Assembly (NCBI RefSeq): GCF_934630535.1
Contig: NZ_CAKTVU010000006.1
Coordinates: forward strand, 40,863 to 104,862
Length of the DNA: 64,000 bases
From: an uncultured Senegalimassilia sp.
GTDB taxonomy: Bacteria > Actinomycetota > Coriobacteriia > Coriobacteriales > Eggerthellaceae
Direction of reading: 5' to 3'
Position 1 is the stretch's first letter. Every line of letters begins with the position of its first letter. Below the pieces are notes generated by a model. That model had not been told where the DNA came from. It saw nothing but the letters and a program-made list of their open reading frames with translations, and did not search any database. Shown piece by piece: positions 41,206 through 50,646 of the stretch. A program made the translations under genes and the position numbers.

Positions 41206-42013
41206 TCTGCTCTGGGATGCGCAGTCGGTGTCTCGAAAGCAGGTGCCAACGTTGCAGGATGCCTTGCTGTGCTGCGACAGGGAAACGCTGCTTTCCATGG
41301 TTGAACAGGGTTATGCGTGCCGTTTGCCGGGGTGGGGCCAGGCGGCTCCGCAGCAACGGCGCGTTGCCCGTAAGCGCATGGCCCGTGCTTTGGACGTCAT
41401 GCTCGATTGCGCGGTGAAACGAAAAGCCGGGAAAACCCTGTGCATATTCCCCGAAGAGCGTTTCGTCGTGCACGCAAGGCGGGGTCGAGCGAGCATCGAG
41501 CGTATGGTGCAAGCGCGCGTGGTCGATCTGTCTGCGGGCGCGGCGCGGCAAGAGGCCGCGGGAGGTGCGCATCCGTTCGGCTGCGTCCCCTGGTCGCAGG
41601 CTCTTTCGTATCGCGTATGGCTTGAGGGTCCTTGGGATTGCTGCGAGCGCTACATGGTCCTTGCAAACGCGTTCTGGCATCTGACGCATCAAGCGCCGGT
41701 ATCTCGGCAAGAAGAATCAGGTTTCGGGGCTTTTGATGCCTCCTCGAAAAGCTCTCCTTCTAAGGCGTGTGCGCAATCTCTGCCCCGCTGCGATTGCTCA
41801 TTTGCAAGCTGCGAAGACGCCTTTCCTTCGGCTGATTCCGTTAGCAGGCTTGCGGCGGTGCGCGCCGCGTCCATGGGTTTGTATGTTCCGGATGCCTTGG
41901 AGGAAGCATGTCAAGAACGCCTCATCGCCAGGGTTGAAAGGCTTAATCAGACTTGCGAGGGGGATTTTCTCAACAGGGTTGAAAACCTGATGAGCCGGTT
42001 GCGGGCGGCATAG
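41192..42013 (+). CDS. Unrecognised protein, second of a coupled pair
   Basis: 273 residues from the ATG at 41192, with CAGGAGG at good distance inside the upstream gene. No family was recognised. The N-terminal third is basic (QQRRVARKRMARALDVMLDCAVKRK), the middle holds FPEERFVVHARRGRASIERM and a tryptophan/cysteine-rich WLEGPWDCCERYMVL, and the C-terminus is a charged helix (EEACQERLIARVERL). Ten or more cysteines are present without a clear zinc motif. No signal peptide. The longer open frame upstream of 41192 overlaps the first gene in another frame and looks spurious. The coupled layout could suit a regulator-effector or toxin-antitoxin pair; that is only inference. Confidence 0.65.
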   Translation: MLCSDLLWDAQSVSRKQVPTLQDALLCCDRETLLSMVEQGYACRLPGWGQAAPQQRRVARKRMARALDVMLDCAVKRKAGKTLCIFPEERFVVHARRGRASIERMVQARVVDLSAGAARQEAAGGAHPFGCVPWSQALSYRVWLEGPWDCCERYMVLANAFWHLTHQAPVSRQEESGFGAFDASSKSSPSKACAQSLPRCDCSFASCEDAFPSADSVSRLAAVRAASMGLYVPDALEEACQERLIARVERLNQTCEGDFLNRVENLMSRLRAA

Positions 42014-42029
42014 GCGCCCGCAACGAAAA

Positions 42030-42051
42030 GGGCCGCTCGAATGAGCGGCCC
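42030..42051 (-). terminator. Terminator of the FKBP gene
   Basis: GGGCCGCTC/GAGCGGCCC arms around GAAT; on the minus strand TTTTCG follows the stem. Confidence 0.7.
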
Positions 42052-42078
42052 CAGGTACCTTGAAAACGAAACTGTCGA

Positions 42079-42507
42079 CTAGCCTTCGATCTCAACCAGC
42101 GTGATCTCGAAGTTAAGGTCCTTGCCAGCCAGCTCATGGTTCATGTCGAAAGTCACCACGCCATCCTCGATCGACTGCACGAAGACGGGGAAGACCTGGC
42201 CATCGCCGCTTTGCATGTACACCGTCTGACCGACGGGAAGCTCGTCGCCGTTGGGAATCTGATCCAAGGGGATGCGCTGCACCAGCTCTTCGTTGCGCTC
42301 GCCGTATGCGTCGGCGGCGGGGATGTGCACGGTTTTGGTCTCGCCTTGCTCCATAAGCTCGACGGCTGCATCGAAGCCGGGAATCATCTGCCCAGCCATG
42401 CACGTGAACTCCAGGGGCTCGCCGCGATCCAGGGAAGAGTCGAACTTCGTGCCGTCATCCAGCGTGCCGGTGTAATGAACCTTGACCTTTTTGCCTTTGT
42501 TGCTCAT
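42079..42507 (-). CDS. FKBP-type peptidyl-prolyl isomerase (SlyD-like)
   Basis: 142 residues. The split FKBP domain is clear: KVKVHYTGTLDDGTKFDSS at the N-terminus, PLEFTCMAGQMIPGFD, EQGETKTVHIPAADAYGERNEELV (start of the inserted flap), and VTFDMNHELAGKDLNFEITLVEI at the end. The last segment and the insert are those of SlyD/SlpA proteins. The histidine-rich metal tail of E. coli SlyD is missing. AGGAGAC precedes the ATG. Cytoplasmic folding helper. Confidence 0.93.
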   Translation of the reverse strand: MSNKGKKVKVHYTGTLDDGTKFDSSLDRGEPLEFTCMAGQMIPGFDAAVELMEQGETKTVHIPAADAYGERNEELVQRIPLDQIPNGDELPVGQTVYMQSGDGQVFPVFVQSIEDGVVTFDMNHELAGKDLNFEITLVEIEG

Positions 42508-42617
42508 CGAAACGTCTCCTGTCGTATGGGTGTTTTGCTCGGTTAAGTCTACCCGACAAACCTGAAGCCGGGCTCGGCAATGCCACGGGAACCGCGAAAA
42601 GTTCCCGTGCCGTTGCT

Positions 42618-43928
42618 TTATGCCCGTCCGGCGCCTTTCTCCGCCAGGTCCGCAAGCGTGGTCTGTTGTTCCACAAGGCTGGAAAGAGGTTCGAGAAGTG
42701 CACGGTCATCGGGATTCAGGCTGCTTTCAGCCAGCTTGATAACGCGATCGCACAGGTCGGCCACCGGCATCCCGTAAACATGAGCGTCGTAGCCGTGTTC
42801 CATCAAGGCATCTTTTGCCATCTCGAATGCGTTGGCGTCCACATCGGCGAAAAGGGCTTCAAGCTGCTGTAGACAGCCTTCGTTGTAGAACAAGCCTTTG
42901 ATAAGGGCGGCGTAGGCGATTACATAGGGGATGGGCATAGAATCTGCCGGGCGAATCTCCAAGTATGTTTTCAGTCGCACGTCAGGGAATTGCATGGAAA
43001 CCGCGTGCTCGACCTGCTTTTGGGTCATCGGCTTGTCGGCGTACAGCTGTCCGAAGGTCTGTTCGCAGTAGCGCCAACCCTCGTTTTCGTCTGGAGCCAC
43101 TATGGCGGGCGTGTCCAACACGTACTTTGCGTAATCTTCGAACTTGAAGCCGCTTGAAAGCGCGCCGGGCACAAGGCCGCAACGGTCGTTGTCGGTGTGA
43201 CGCCAAATGTCGGTTCTCATGAGCTTATGGGGCCGGGGCTTGCCTTCGAATACCGGCGAATTGTCGCAGATCAGACTTAGAATCGGGGTAAGCGCATAGG
43301 CGATCCTCATTTTACGGAGGCAATCCTGCTCGCTTGTGTAGTCGATGGAAATCTGCGTCGACGCGCTGCCTCGCATCATGCAGGGGCCGTAGATATCCTT
43401 GGCGCTAAGGTATCGGTTCATGAACGCGTAACGGCGCTTGGGTATCAAATCCAAGCTACGTGCCGTAGCGGTGGGGTGGTAGCCTTGCGCCACCACGTGC
43501 ATGCCTTTGGGGGCAAGCATGTCGTCAAGCATCTGCCGGTATGCGGCAAATGTCTTCGCTGCCTTTTGCAAGTCATCGAACGGACCTGCCGACAATTCGA
43601 TTTGAGCGGCAGGCTCGATGGTGATCGCCTCTCCCGGGCGAGCTACGCCAAGAAGGTCGCCTTCCTCGTCCACGGTTGCTTGCGGATAGAACTCGCGTAG
43701 CTGTTCAAGCAGGTGCGCAACGCCGTTTTCCTCGCTGTACGAAACGGGGGATCCGTCAGAGCATACGATGGTCTGCTCCAGCTCGATGCCCAGTTTCCCG
43801 TGCGATCCAGCAGGCTTGATGCCGCTTCGGAAAAAGGCGGTCAACGCTTCGATATTGCGTTTGCGGGCAGGTTGGGAAGCGTCGCCGCCGGCGACGTCCG
43901 TATGGTTTTCGGGGGCTGGAATATTCAT
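42618..43928 (-). CDS. gshA: Glutamate-cysteine ligase, GCS2 (plant/EgtA-like) type
   Basis: 436 residues. GIELEQTIV near residue 47, the SxTQISIDY stretch (SASTQISIDY) near 185, and RPADSMPIPY near 330 are the family's ATP/metal and substrate signatures. The enzyme joins glutamate and cysteine to give gamma-glutamylcysteine. No glutathione synthetase or ergothioneine gene adjoins it, so the end product here could be gamma-glutamylcysteine itself. AAGGAGC precedes the ATG. Opposite strand to the arg cluster. Confidence 0.88.
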   Translation of the reverse strand: MNIPAPENHTDVAGGDASQPARKRNIEALTAFFRSGIKPAGSHGKLGIELEQTIVCSDGSPVSYSEENGVAHLLEQLREFYPQATVDEEGDLLGVARPGEAITIEPAAQIELSAGPFDDLQKAAKTFAAYRQMLDDMLAPKGMHVVAQGYHPTATARSLDLIPKRRYAFMNRYLSAKDIYGPCMMRGSASTQISIDYTSEQDCLRKMRIAYALTPILSLICDNSPVFEGKPRPHKLMRTDIWRHTDNDRCGLVPGALSSGFKFEDYAKYVLDTPAIVAPDENEGWRYCEQTFGQLYADKPMTQKQVEHAVSMQFPDVRLKTYLEIRPADSMPIPYVIAYAALIKGLFYNEGCLQQLEALFADVDANAFEMAKDALMEHGYDAHVYGMPVADLCDRVIKLAESSLNPDDRALLEPLSSLVEQQTTLADLAEKGAGRA

Positions 43929-44044
43929 GTAACAAGCTCCTTGGCCGGTAATATCGCTGCAATCATACGCCAGTTTGGCTACAATAGGCCTTCAGTCGGC
44001 AGCCTTTGTAGGTAATCTGACACTATGAACTGTTCTATTTGAAG

Positions 44045-45919
44045 ATGAAGACGGGGCCGGGTTTGGACGTGCATATCACAAAAAGAACAGCGCTTTTGTT
44101 GCTGCTCGACATCATTGCCACGTATCTGTCGTATTGGCTTGCATCAATCCTCACCAACGTTAAGGGAGAAGTGTTCGTCAATAACGAGATTTACTTCGTT
44201 TTGGGCATTCTCGCGTTTATCAACGTTGTGGTATTGGCAACGTTTCGTCTGTACAACAACTTATGGGAATACGCCAGCATCGATGAGGTTATTCAAATCG
44301 TCGGCGCAACCGTGCTCGGCACGCTGGGCGGCGCCGTGTTTCTGTGGATCATCGGTACTCGGCTTCCCATCAGGGTATTCGTCGTTTCCTGCTTCCTTCT
44401 GATCTTCTTTATGGGCGGCATCCGCTTCGTGTTCCGCTTCATGCGTCAGAAGGGAAGGGCCATCGCTTCGTCGCAACGCACGTGCGACCGACCGCGTACG
44501 CTGGTGGTCGGCGCGGGTGAGACGGGCTCGCTGGCAATCGGGCGTATGGCATCGAAAGACCCGCTCATGCCCGGTATCCCCATCGTTGCCACCGACGACG
44601 ATCCCGCCAAGCGCGGCCAGCGCATCCATGGCGTGAAGGTCTCTGGCGGAACCTCTGATATCGTCGATTTGGTAGATCGTTACGATATCGAGCAGATCGT
44701 CGTCGCCATCCCCTCGTCCACGCCTGAGGAGCGCAAGCGCATTTACGGTGAATGCACGAAAACAGATTGCCGTTTGCGTACGTTGCCTAATGTTCGCGCC
44801 CTGTCTCTCGACGAAATCGGGGATGTAAGCTTGCGAGACGTTGATGTGGCCGACCTGCTTGGTCGCGAGGAGATCGTGTTGAACACTCGCGCAGTTTCCG
44901 GCTATATCGCGGGTGAAACCGTATTGGTTACCGGTGGCGGCGGCTCCATTGGAAGCGAGCTGTGTCGTCAGTTGTGCACGGTGGCGCCTGCTCGCATCGT
45001 CATCTTCGACATATACGAAAACGATGCGTATATGCTTCGCAACGAACTTCTGTCCGAATACGACGACATCGATATCGTTATCGAGATCGGCAACGTGTGC
45101 GACAAAGAGCGCGTTAACGAGGTATTCGCAAAGTATCGTCCGGGTGCAGTGTTTCATGCGGCCGCCCATAAGCACGTGCCCCTTATGGAGCATTGCCCGC
45201 GTGAGGCGGTTCACAACAACGTGTTCGGCACGTTGAACGCCGTTCGCGCCGCCGATGCTTACGGTGCCGCACGATTCATTTTCATTTCCACAGACAAGGC
45301 GGTTAATCCCACCAGCGTCATGGGCGCCACCAAGCGCATGGGCGAAATGATCGTGCAGTATTATGCGCGTACCTCCAAAACAATTTTCACTGCGGTTCGT
45401 TTCGGCAACGTGCTCGGCTCGAATGGCAGCGTGATCCCCGTCTTCCGGCGTCAAATCGCCGCTGGCGGACCCGTTACCGTCACGCATCCGGATATCGAGC
45501 GTTTCTTCATGACCATCCCCGAGGCGTCGCGGTTGGTTATCCAAGCGGGTGGCATGGCCCATGGCGGCGAGATCTTTATTTTGGATATGGGCGAACCCGT
45601 TAAAATCGTCGATTTGGCAAAGGGCCTTATCCAACTGCAAGGCCTTACGCCGGACGTGGATATCAAAATAGAGTTTACGGGTCTGCGTGAAGGTGAGAAG
45701 ATGTATGAGGAACTGCTCATGGACGAGGAGAGCACGCTTCCCACCGATAACCAGTCCATCATGATCTCCACGGGCCAGGAAATCAGCTATGATCAGGTTG
45801 CCTCGAAGCTCGATGAGTTGGAAAACGCGCTTTCGGCAACCGATGGGGAAGCTATTCGCATGCTTGAACAGGCGGTCCCAACGTACCATTACACCTCGAA
45901 TGGGAAGGGCATAGTATGA
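44045..45919 (+). CDS. Membrane nucleotide-diphosphate-sugar 4,6-dehydratase/epimerase (PglF/CapD/WbpM type)
   Basis: 624 residues. Four hydrophobic helices occupy about 12-130, followed by a CoA-binding-like Rossmann domain (LVVGAGETGSLAIG) and the large SDR domain: VTGGGGSIGSELCRQL near 297, HAAAHKHVPLMEHCP, and FISTDKAVNPTSVMGATKRMGE. It likely makes a UDP-4-keto-6-deoxy sugar for surface glycans. The start is uncertain: a TTG at 44039 is in frame, and no strong ribosome site precedes either. Its TGA overlaps the argC ATG by four bases. Confidence 0.88.
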   Translation: MKTGPGLDVHITKRTALLLLLDIIATYLSYWLASILTNVKGEVFVNNEIYFVLGILAFINVVVLATFRLYNNLWEYASIDEVIQIVGATVLGTLGGAVFLWIIGTRLPIRVFVVSCFLLIFFMGGIRFVFRFMRQKGRAIASSQRTCDRPRTLVVGAGETGSLAIGRMASKDPLMPGIPIVATDDDPAKRGQRIHGVKVSGGTSDIVDLVDRYDIEQIVVAIPSSTPEERKRIYGECTKTDCRLRTLPNVRALSLDEIGDVSLRDVDVADLLGREEIVLNTRAVSGYIAGETVLVTGGGGSIGSELCRQLCTVAPARIVIFDIYENDAYMLRNELLSEYDDIDIVIEIGNVCDKERVNEVFAKYRPGAVFHAAAHKHVPLMEHCPREAVHNNVFGTLNAVRAADAYGAARFIFISTDKAVNPTSVMGATKRMGEMIVQYYARTSKTIFTAVRFGNVLGSNGSVIPVFRRQIAAGGPVTVTHPDIERFFMTIPEASRLVIQAGGMAHGGEIFILDMGEPVKIVDLAKGLIQLQGLTPDVDIKIEFTGLREGEKMYEELLMDEESTLPTDNQSIMISTGQEISYDQVASKLDELENALSATDGEAIRMLEQAVPTYHYTSNGKGIV

Positions 45920-46980
45920 GCATCAAATGCGGTATTGTCGGTGCAGCCGGCTTTGCTGGTATAGAGCTGGTCCGAGTTGCGCTGCGGCATCCCGAGTTCG
46001 AATTGGTCGCTGTTACCTCCAATGAGCTTGCCGGAACCCCCGTGGCTAAGGAATACCCTTGCTTTACGGGAGCTACCGAGCTTGCTTTCTCCAGGCACGA
46101 TGATCCCGTTCTCGATCAGTGCGATGTCGTGTTCCTGGCCGTGCCCCATACCGCGGCAATGGCAATGGCCCCTCGCATCGTCGATCGCGGAGGCGTGGTG
46201 GTCGATCTCTCCGCCGACTTCCGCTTGAAAGACCCTGCGGTTTACGAGCAGTGGTACAAAGTTCCTCATACTCAAACCGAGCTGCTTAAGCGTGCTGCCT
46301 TCGGCTTGCCTGAGCTGTTCCCCGAAGAGCTTGCCGCCGCGGCGCAGCAGCGCAAGGAAGGCAAGGGGGCCGTCGTCGGTTGCGCCGGTTGCTATCCTAC
46401 GGCAACTACGCTTGCCGCAGCGCCCGCCGTGCGCCTTGGCCTTGTCGATGATAAGGCCCCTATCGTCGTAGATGCCATTTCGGGCGTCACGGGCGCAGGC
46501 AAGAAGGCTACGGCGCGTACCCATTTCTGCTTTGCTAATGAGAATCTCGAGGCTTACGGTGTGGCAACGCATCGCCATACGCCTGAAATCGAGCAAATCC
46601 TGGGCGTTTCCGACCGCTTGGTGTTTACTCCTCACTTGGCGCCCCTGAACCGAGGTCTTTTGTCTACGGTGAATCTGCCTTTGGCTACCGGGGCAACGCG
46701 TGATGTGGCGAAAATCATCGAGAGCTATAAGGAGTTCTACCAAAACAGCGCGTTCGTAACGGTGCTCGACCAAGGGGTTATGCCTAAGACCTCTTCTGTC
46801 GTGGGCACGAATTGCGCCCATATCGGGCTTGCCGTTAACGAGCGGGTTGGCATGCTCATCGCCGTTGGGGCAATTGACAATCTTTGCAAAGGCGCTGCTA
46901 ATCAAGCCGTTCAGTGCGCTAACATCGTATTCGGGCTGCCGGAGGACCTTGGTCTTGATAAGGTGGCGGTTCCCGTATAG
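45916..46980 (+). CDS. argC: N-acetyl-gamma-glutamyl-phosphate reductase
   Basis: 354 residues. NADP loop GAAGFAGIELVR at the N-terminus, LSADFRL near 95, and catalytic Cys159 in GCAGCYPTA; later HRHTPEI. Third step of arginine synthesis, cytoplasmic. The ATG overlaps the stop of the sugar dehydratase gene (ATGA). argJ follows after 46 bases that hold a small hairpin. Confidence 0.96.
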   Translation: MSIKCGIVGAAGFAGIELVRVALRHPEFELVAVTSNELAGTPVAKEYPCFTGATELAFSRHDDPVLDQCDVVFLAVPHTAAMAMAPRIVDRGGVVVDLSADFRLKDPAVYEQWYKVPHTQTELLKRAAFGLPELFPEELAAAAQQRKEGKGAVVGCAGCYPTATTLAAAPAVRLGLVDDKAPIVVDAISGVTGAGKKATARTHFCFANENLEAYGVATHRHTPEIEQILGVSDRLVFTPHLAPLNRGLLSTVNLPLATGATRDVAKIIESYKEFYQNSAFVTVLDQGVMPKTSSVVGTNCAHIGLAVNERVGMLIAVGAIDNLCKGAANQAVQCANIVFGLPEDLGLDKVAVPV

Positions 46981-46986
46981 CAAATC

Positions 46987-47007
46987 CGCCCGCCGTTTCG
47001 GCGGGCG
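46987..47007 (+). other. Hairpin between argC and argJ
   Basis: Nine-base perfect arms around TTT, followed by only three Ts. It could be a partial terminator or stability element; it lies just before the AAGGAGG site of argJ. Confidence 0.55.
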
Positions 47008-47026
47008 TTTCAGAAGGAGGGCGTAA

Positions 47027-48352
47027 ATGACTCATGCAGTTTCCGCCGCGTCTAAGGGGGACGCGGTGAAGCCCCTGCATAACGCAAGCGCCGCCGACTC
47101 CTACGCGGATCTGCCGTTTTTGCCGGCGGGTGGCGTTGCCTCGGCGAAGGGCTTCAAGGCTTGCGGTATCCATGCGGGATTCCGCGCTGACCCAAAACGT
47201 TTGGACTTCGCGTTAGTTGCTGCCGATCAACCGGCGGCGTGCGCCGCGGTGTTCACCACAAACGTGTTTTGCTCTGCTCCGGTCACGGTGTCTAAAGAGC
47301 ATCTTGATGGTGTGGGGTATGGCACCGCACGTGCGGTGGCAATTAATTCGGGCATCGCCAATGCGGCTACCGGCGATAAGGGCCTTGAGACGGCGCGCCA
47401 GTCGTCCGGCATCGTCGCCGACGTGCTCGGCTGTCCGGTGCAAGAGGTTTTGGTGGCTTCGACGGGCGTTATCGGCCAGCACCTGCAAATGGAGCCGTTT
47501 GAAAGCGGTGCGCCGTCGGCCGTCTCGGCATTGTCCGTCGCAGGAGGCGCCGATGCGGCTCGAGCCATCATGACGACGGATACCAAGCCGAAGGAATTCG
47601 CTGTGACGTTTAGCGGTAACGGCTTGGGTTATGACGGATGCGTGTTCACGGTGGGCGGCATGGCAAAGGGTTCGGGCATGATCATGCCCAATATGGCCAC
47701 TATGATCAGCGTCATCACCACTGATGCGCCCGTTGCCTCGAATCATCTGCACGAGGCTCTTTCGAAGGCGGTTGGAATCAGCTTCAACAAAGTCACTGTC
47801 GATTCCGATACCTCTACGAACGATTCATGCTTCCTCATGGCAAGCGGTGCCGCGGCACCGCAAGGCGCTGCGTGCATGCAGCCCGGCACGCCTGCTTTCG
47901 ATGCATTCGAAAACGCGCTGCGCACCGTCTGCATTGCGCTTGCCCGCGAGATGGCGGTTGATGGCGAAGGTGCTACGCGTCTCATCACCGTAAACGTGGC
48001 AGGGGCTGCAGATGCGGATGATGCAGACAAAGCGGCCCGCACCGTCGCTAATTCGCCGTTGGTCAAAACGGCGGTTTACGGGCACGATGCGAATTGGGGT
48101 CGCATCGCCGCAGCGCTCGGCAGGTCCGGCGCGGCTTTTTCCCAAGGCGATGTGGCCATCGATATCATGGGGCTTCCGGTGTGCCGAAAGGGCCTCACCG
48201 TTGAATTCGATGAGGACGAGGCGCTTCGCCGCTTTGAGGAGCCCGAAGTCGTCATAGATGTCGATCTTGGCGCAGGGAACTGCTCGACAACTATGTGGAC
48301 ATGCGATTTTTCGCACGAATACGTCACTATCAATGGAGATTACCGCTCATGA
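47027..48352 (+). CDS. argJ: Glutamate N-acetyltransferase/amino-acid acetyltransferase, autoprocessed
   Basis: 441 residues. GMIMPNMATM contains the family autocleavage point, Ala224-Thr225, which yields alpha and beta chains with Thr as nucleophile. VDSDTSTNDS and GHDANWGRI follow. It recycles the acetyl group from N-acetylornithine to glutamate; whether it also uses acetyl-CoA cannot be read from the sequence. No argA-type synthase is in the cluster. AAGGAGG precedes the ATG. Its stop overlaps the argB ATG. Confidence 0.95.
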   Translation: MTHAVSAASKGDAVKPLHNASAADSYADLPFLPAGGVASAKGFKACGIHAGFRADPKRLDFALVAADQPAACAAVFTTNVFCSAPVTVSKEHLDGVGYGTARAVAINSGIANAATGDKGLETARQSSGIVADVLGCPVQEVLVASTGVIGQHLQMEPFESGAPSAVSALSVAGGADAARAIMTTDTKPKEFAVTFSGNGLGYDGCVFTVGGMAKGSGMIMPNMATMISVITTDAPVASNHLHEALSKAVGISFNKVTVDSDTSTNDSCFLMASGAAAPQGAACMQPGTPAFDAFENALRTVCIALAREMAVDGEGATRLITVNVAGAADADDADKAARTVANSPLVKTAVYGHDANWGRIAAALGRSGAAFSQGDVAIDIMGLPVCRKGLTVEFDEDEALRRFEEPEVVIDVDLGAGNCSTTMWTCDFSHEYVTINGDYRS

Positions 48353-49347
48353 AGTACGCAAAGGACACGCGCCCCGATGGCGCATCAACGGAGGCAGCTA
48401 AGATCCTCGTAGAGGCGCTGCCGTGGATTAAGAACATTACCGGTAAAACCGTCGTCATCAAATATGGTGGATCGGCTATGGTCGACGAGAAGCTGCGCGC
48501 GGATGTCATGAGCGACATCGTGCTGCTTAAAATCGTCGGCGTGAACCCCGTCATCGTCCATGGTGGCGGTAAGGCTATCACCAGGGCGATGGACCTCATG
48601 GAGATCCCGGTCGAGTTCAAGGACGGACAGCGCGTCACCACGCCTGAGGCCATGAACCTGGTTCGCACCGTCCTTATGGGCGAGGTCAACCAGGAGCTGG
48701 TCGAGGCGCTGAACCAGCACGGAAATTTCGCCGTGGGCGTCTCCGGTGCCGATGGCGGAGTTATCGTAGCCGAGCAGGCAAGCCCTGACCTTGGGCGCGT
48801 CGGGCACATCACGCGCATCAATCGTCCTCTGCTCGATGATTTGGTGGCATCTGACTATATCCCGGTCATCGCATCGGTCGCCATCGGCGAGGACGGCGGC
48901 TTCTATAACGTGAACGCCGACATGGTCGCTGGCCATATCGCTGCGGCGATCGGCGCTCACAAAGCGGTGTTCCTCACCGATGTCGATGGTTTGTACGAGA
49001 ACTTCGAGGACAAGGGCACGCTTATTTCCAACCTTACCGTTTTCGAGGCGCGCTACATGGTTGAGAACAACGTAGTGTCCACGGGCATGATCCCGAAGCT
49101 GAAGTCGTGCATCCATGCGCTGGAAAACGGTGTGCAACGCGCGCATATCATCAATGGAACCACACCCCACGCCCTGCTTCTTGAGATGCTTACCAGCACC
49201 GGCGTCGGTACGACCATGCATTCCACTGAGGAAGCGTACCGCTTCGACAGCCACCCCCTGGGTAAATTCGCTTCGAAGCTGCTGGTGAACCGTGAAGAGG
49301 TCGAAGCTGCTCAGAAGGCTTCTCTTCAAGCTTCTTCCGCGCATTAA
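48349..49347 (+). CDS. argB: Acetylglutamate kinase
   Basis: 332 residues. The first ~30 form an N-terminal extension (ILVEALPWIKN helix), which in arginine-inhibited hexameric enzymes mediates assembly. The kinase core shows VVIKYGGSAM, VIVHGGGKAI, and VNADMVAGHIAAAIGAHKAVFLTDVDG, ending with TGMIPKLKSC. ATGA overlap with argJ. Confidence 0.95.
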   Translation: MKYAKDTRPDGASTEAAKILVEALPWIKNITGKTVVIKYGGSAMVDEKLRADVMSDIVLLKIVGVNPVIVHGGGKAITRAMDLMEIPVEFKDGQRVTTPEAMNLVRTVLMGEVNQELVEALNQHGNFAVGVSGADGGVIVAEQASPDLGRVGHITRINRPLLDDLVASDYIPVIASVAIGEDGGFYNVNADMVAGHIAAAIGAHKAVFLTDVDGLYENFEDKGTLISNLTVFEARYMVENNVVSTGMIPKLKSCIHALENGVQRAHIINGTTPHALLLEMLTSTGVGTTMHSTEEAYRFDSHPLGKFASKLLVNREEVEAAQKASLQASSAH

Positions 49348-49380
49348 AGCAACCGTTACCTTACGAAGGAAGTTGATAGC

Positions 49381-50646
49381 ATGTCGCTAGAACAACAACA
49401 GGAACTGGAATCGCAGTACGTTATGCATACTTTTGCCCGCAAGCCTGTCGAGCTCGTTTCGGGCAAGGGTATGGAGGTCGAGGATGCCGAGGGCAATACA
49501 TACCTCGATTTCATCGCGGGTATCGGCGTGTGCAGCCTTGGCCATTGCCATCCTGCTATCACCAAGGCCCTGCAAGATCAGTCCGAGCGTCTGATCCATG
49601 TCAGCAACTACTACTACATCGAGGGTCGCGGCGAGCTCTCCCGTAAAATCTCCGAGCTGCTCAATGGCGGGGATCCGGCAAGCCCCGAGCCGTGGCAGAC
49701 GTTTTACGCAAACTCCGGAGCTGAGGCAAACGAGTGCGCCATCAAACTTGCCCGCTTGTATGCGCGCAAGAACGCCGAAGAAGCCGCTCGTGCCGCGGGT
49801 GCGGATGATGCCCGAATCAAGCAGGCGTTCGATAGCGCCCCGCGAACCATCGTGGTTCTTGACCGCAGCTTCCATGGTCGAACGCTTGCAACGCTTGCAG
49901 CTACTGCTCAGCCTGCGAAGCAGGAGGCGTTCCAGCCGCTGCCCGGTGGTTTCGTGAGCACGCCCATCAACGATGTCGAGGCTCTTGCCCGCCTGTTTGA
50001 GCAGCAGGGCCAGGATATCTGCGCCGTTATGCTCGAGTGCATCCAGGGCGAAAGCGGCGTGCATCCATGCACGAAGGAGTTCATGGAGGCTGTACGCAAC
50101 CTCACCAAGGAACATAATGCCCTTATGGTGTGCGACGAGGTGCAAACAGGAATCTTCCGTTGCGGCACTCCGTTCGGCTTCCAGCATTTCGGGGTTACTC
50201 CCGACATCGTGACCATGGCGAAGGGTATCGCCAGCGGAATGCCTATGGGCGCCTGTGCCGCGCCGGCCCATATCGCAATGGCGTATCAGCCCGGTGACCA
50301 CGGTACCACGTTCGGCGGTAGCTGCTTGGCCATTGCAGCAGCAACGGCTACGCTCAACACGCTCTCAGATGGTTTTCAGCAGCATGTGCAGGAAACCGGC
50401 GAGTATATGCGTCAGCAGCTTGCCGGCGTGTCCAAGGTCAAAGAGGTTCGCGGCGTCGGCCTTATGAACGCCATCGACCTTGACGAATCGGTCGATGCGC
50501 CTGCCTTGGTTCAGAAGGCTCTGAGCAAGGGGCTTCTGCTCAATGCAACGGGCGCCCATACCCTGCGTTTCCTCCCGCCGTTGGTGTGCGAGAAGGGCGA
50601 TATCGATGTAATGGTCGAGCGTCTTAATCAGATGATCGAAGCCTAG
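49381..50646 (+). CDS. argD: Acetylornithine aminotransferase
   Basis: 421 residues. Class III aminotransferase: GKGMEVEDAEGNTYLDFIAGIG, NSGAEANECAIKLAR, FHGRTLATL, DEVQTGIFR, and the PLP lysine in MAKGIASGMPMGA. PLP-dependent transfer of the amino group to make N-acetylornithine. An insert of about 20 residues (AARAAGADDARIKQAFDS) lies after the ANE motif. In many actinobacteria argF follows here; it is absent. Confidence 0.94.
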   Translation: MSLEQQQELESQYVMHTFARKPVELVSGKGMEVEDAEGNTYLDFIAGIGVCSLGHCHPAITKALQDQSERLIHVSNYYYIEGRGELSRKISELLNGGDPASPEPWQTFYANSGAEANECAIKLARLYARKNAEEAARAAGADDARIKQAFDSAPRTIVVLDRSFHGRTLATLAATAQPAKQEAFQPLPGGFVSTPINDVEALARLFEQQGQDICAVMLECIQGESGVHPCTKEFMEAVRNLTKEHNALMVCDEVQTGIFRCGTPFGFQHFGVTPDIVTMAKGIASGMPMGACAAPAHIAMAYQPGDHGTTFGGSCLAIAAATATLNTLSDGFQQHVQETGEYMRQQLAGVSKVKEVRGVGLMNAIDLDESVDAPALVQKALSKGLLLNATGAHTLRFLPPLVCEKGDIDVMVERLNQMIEA

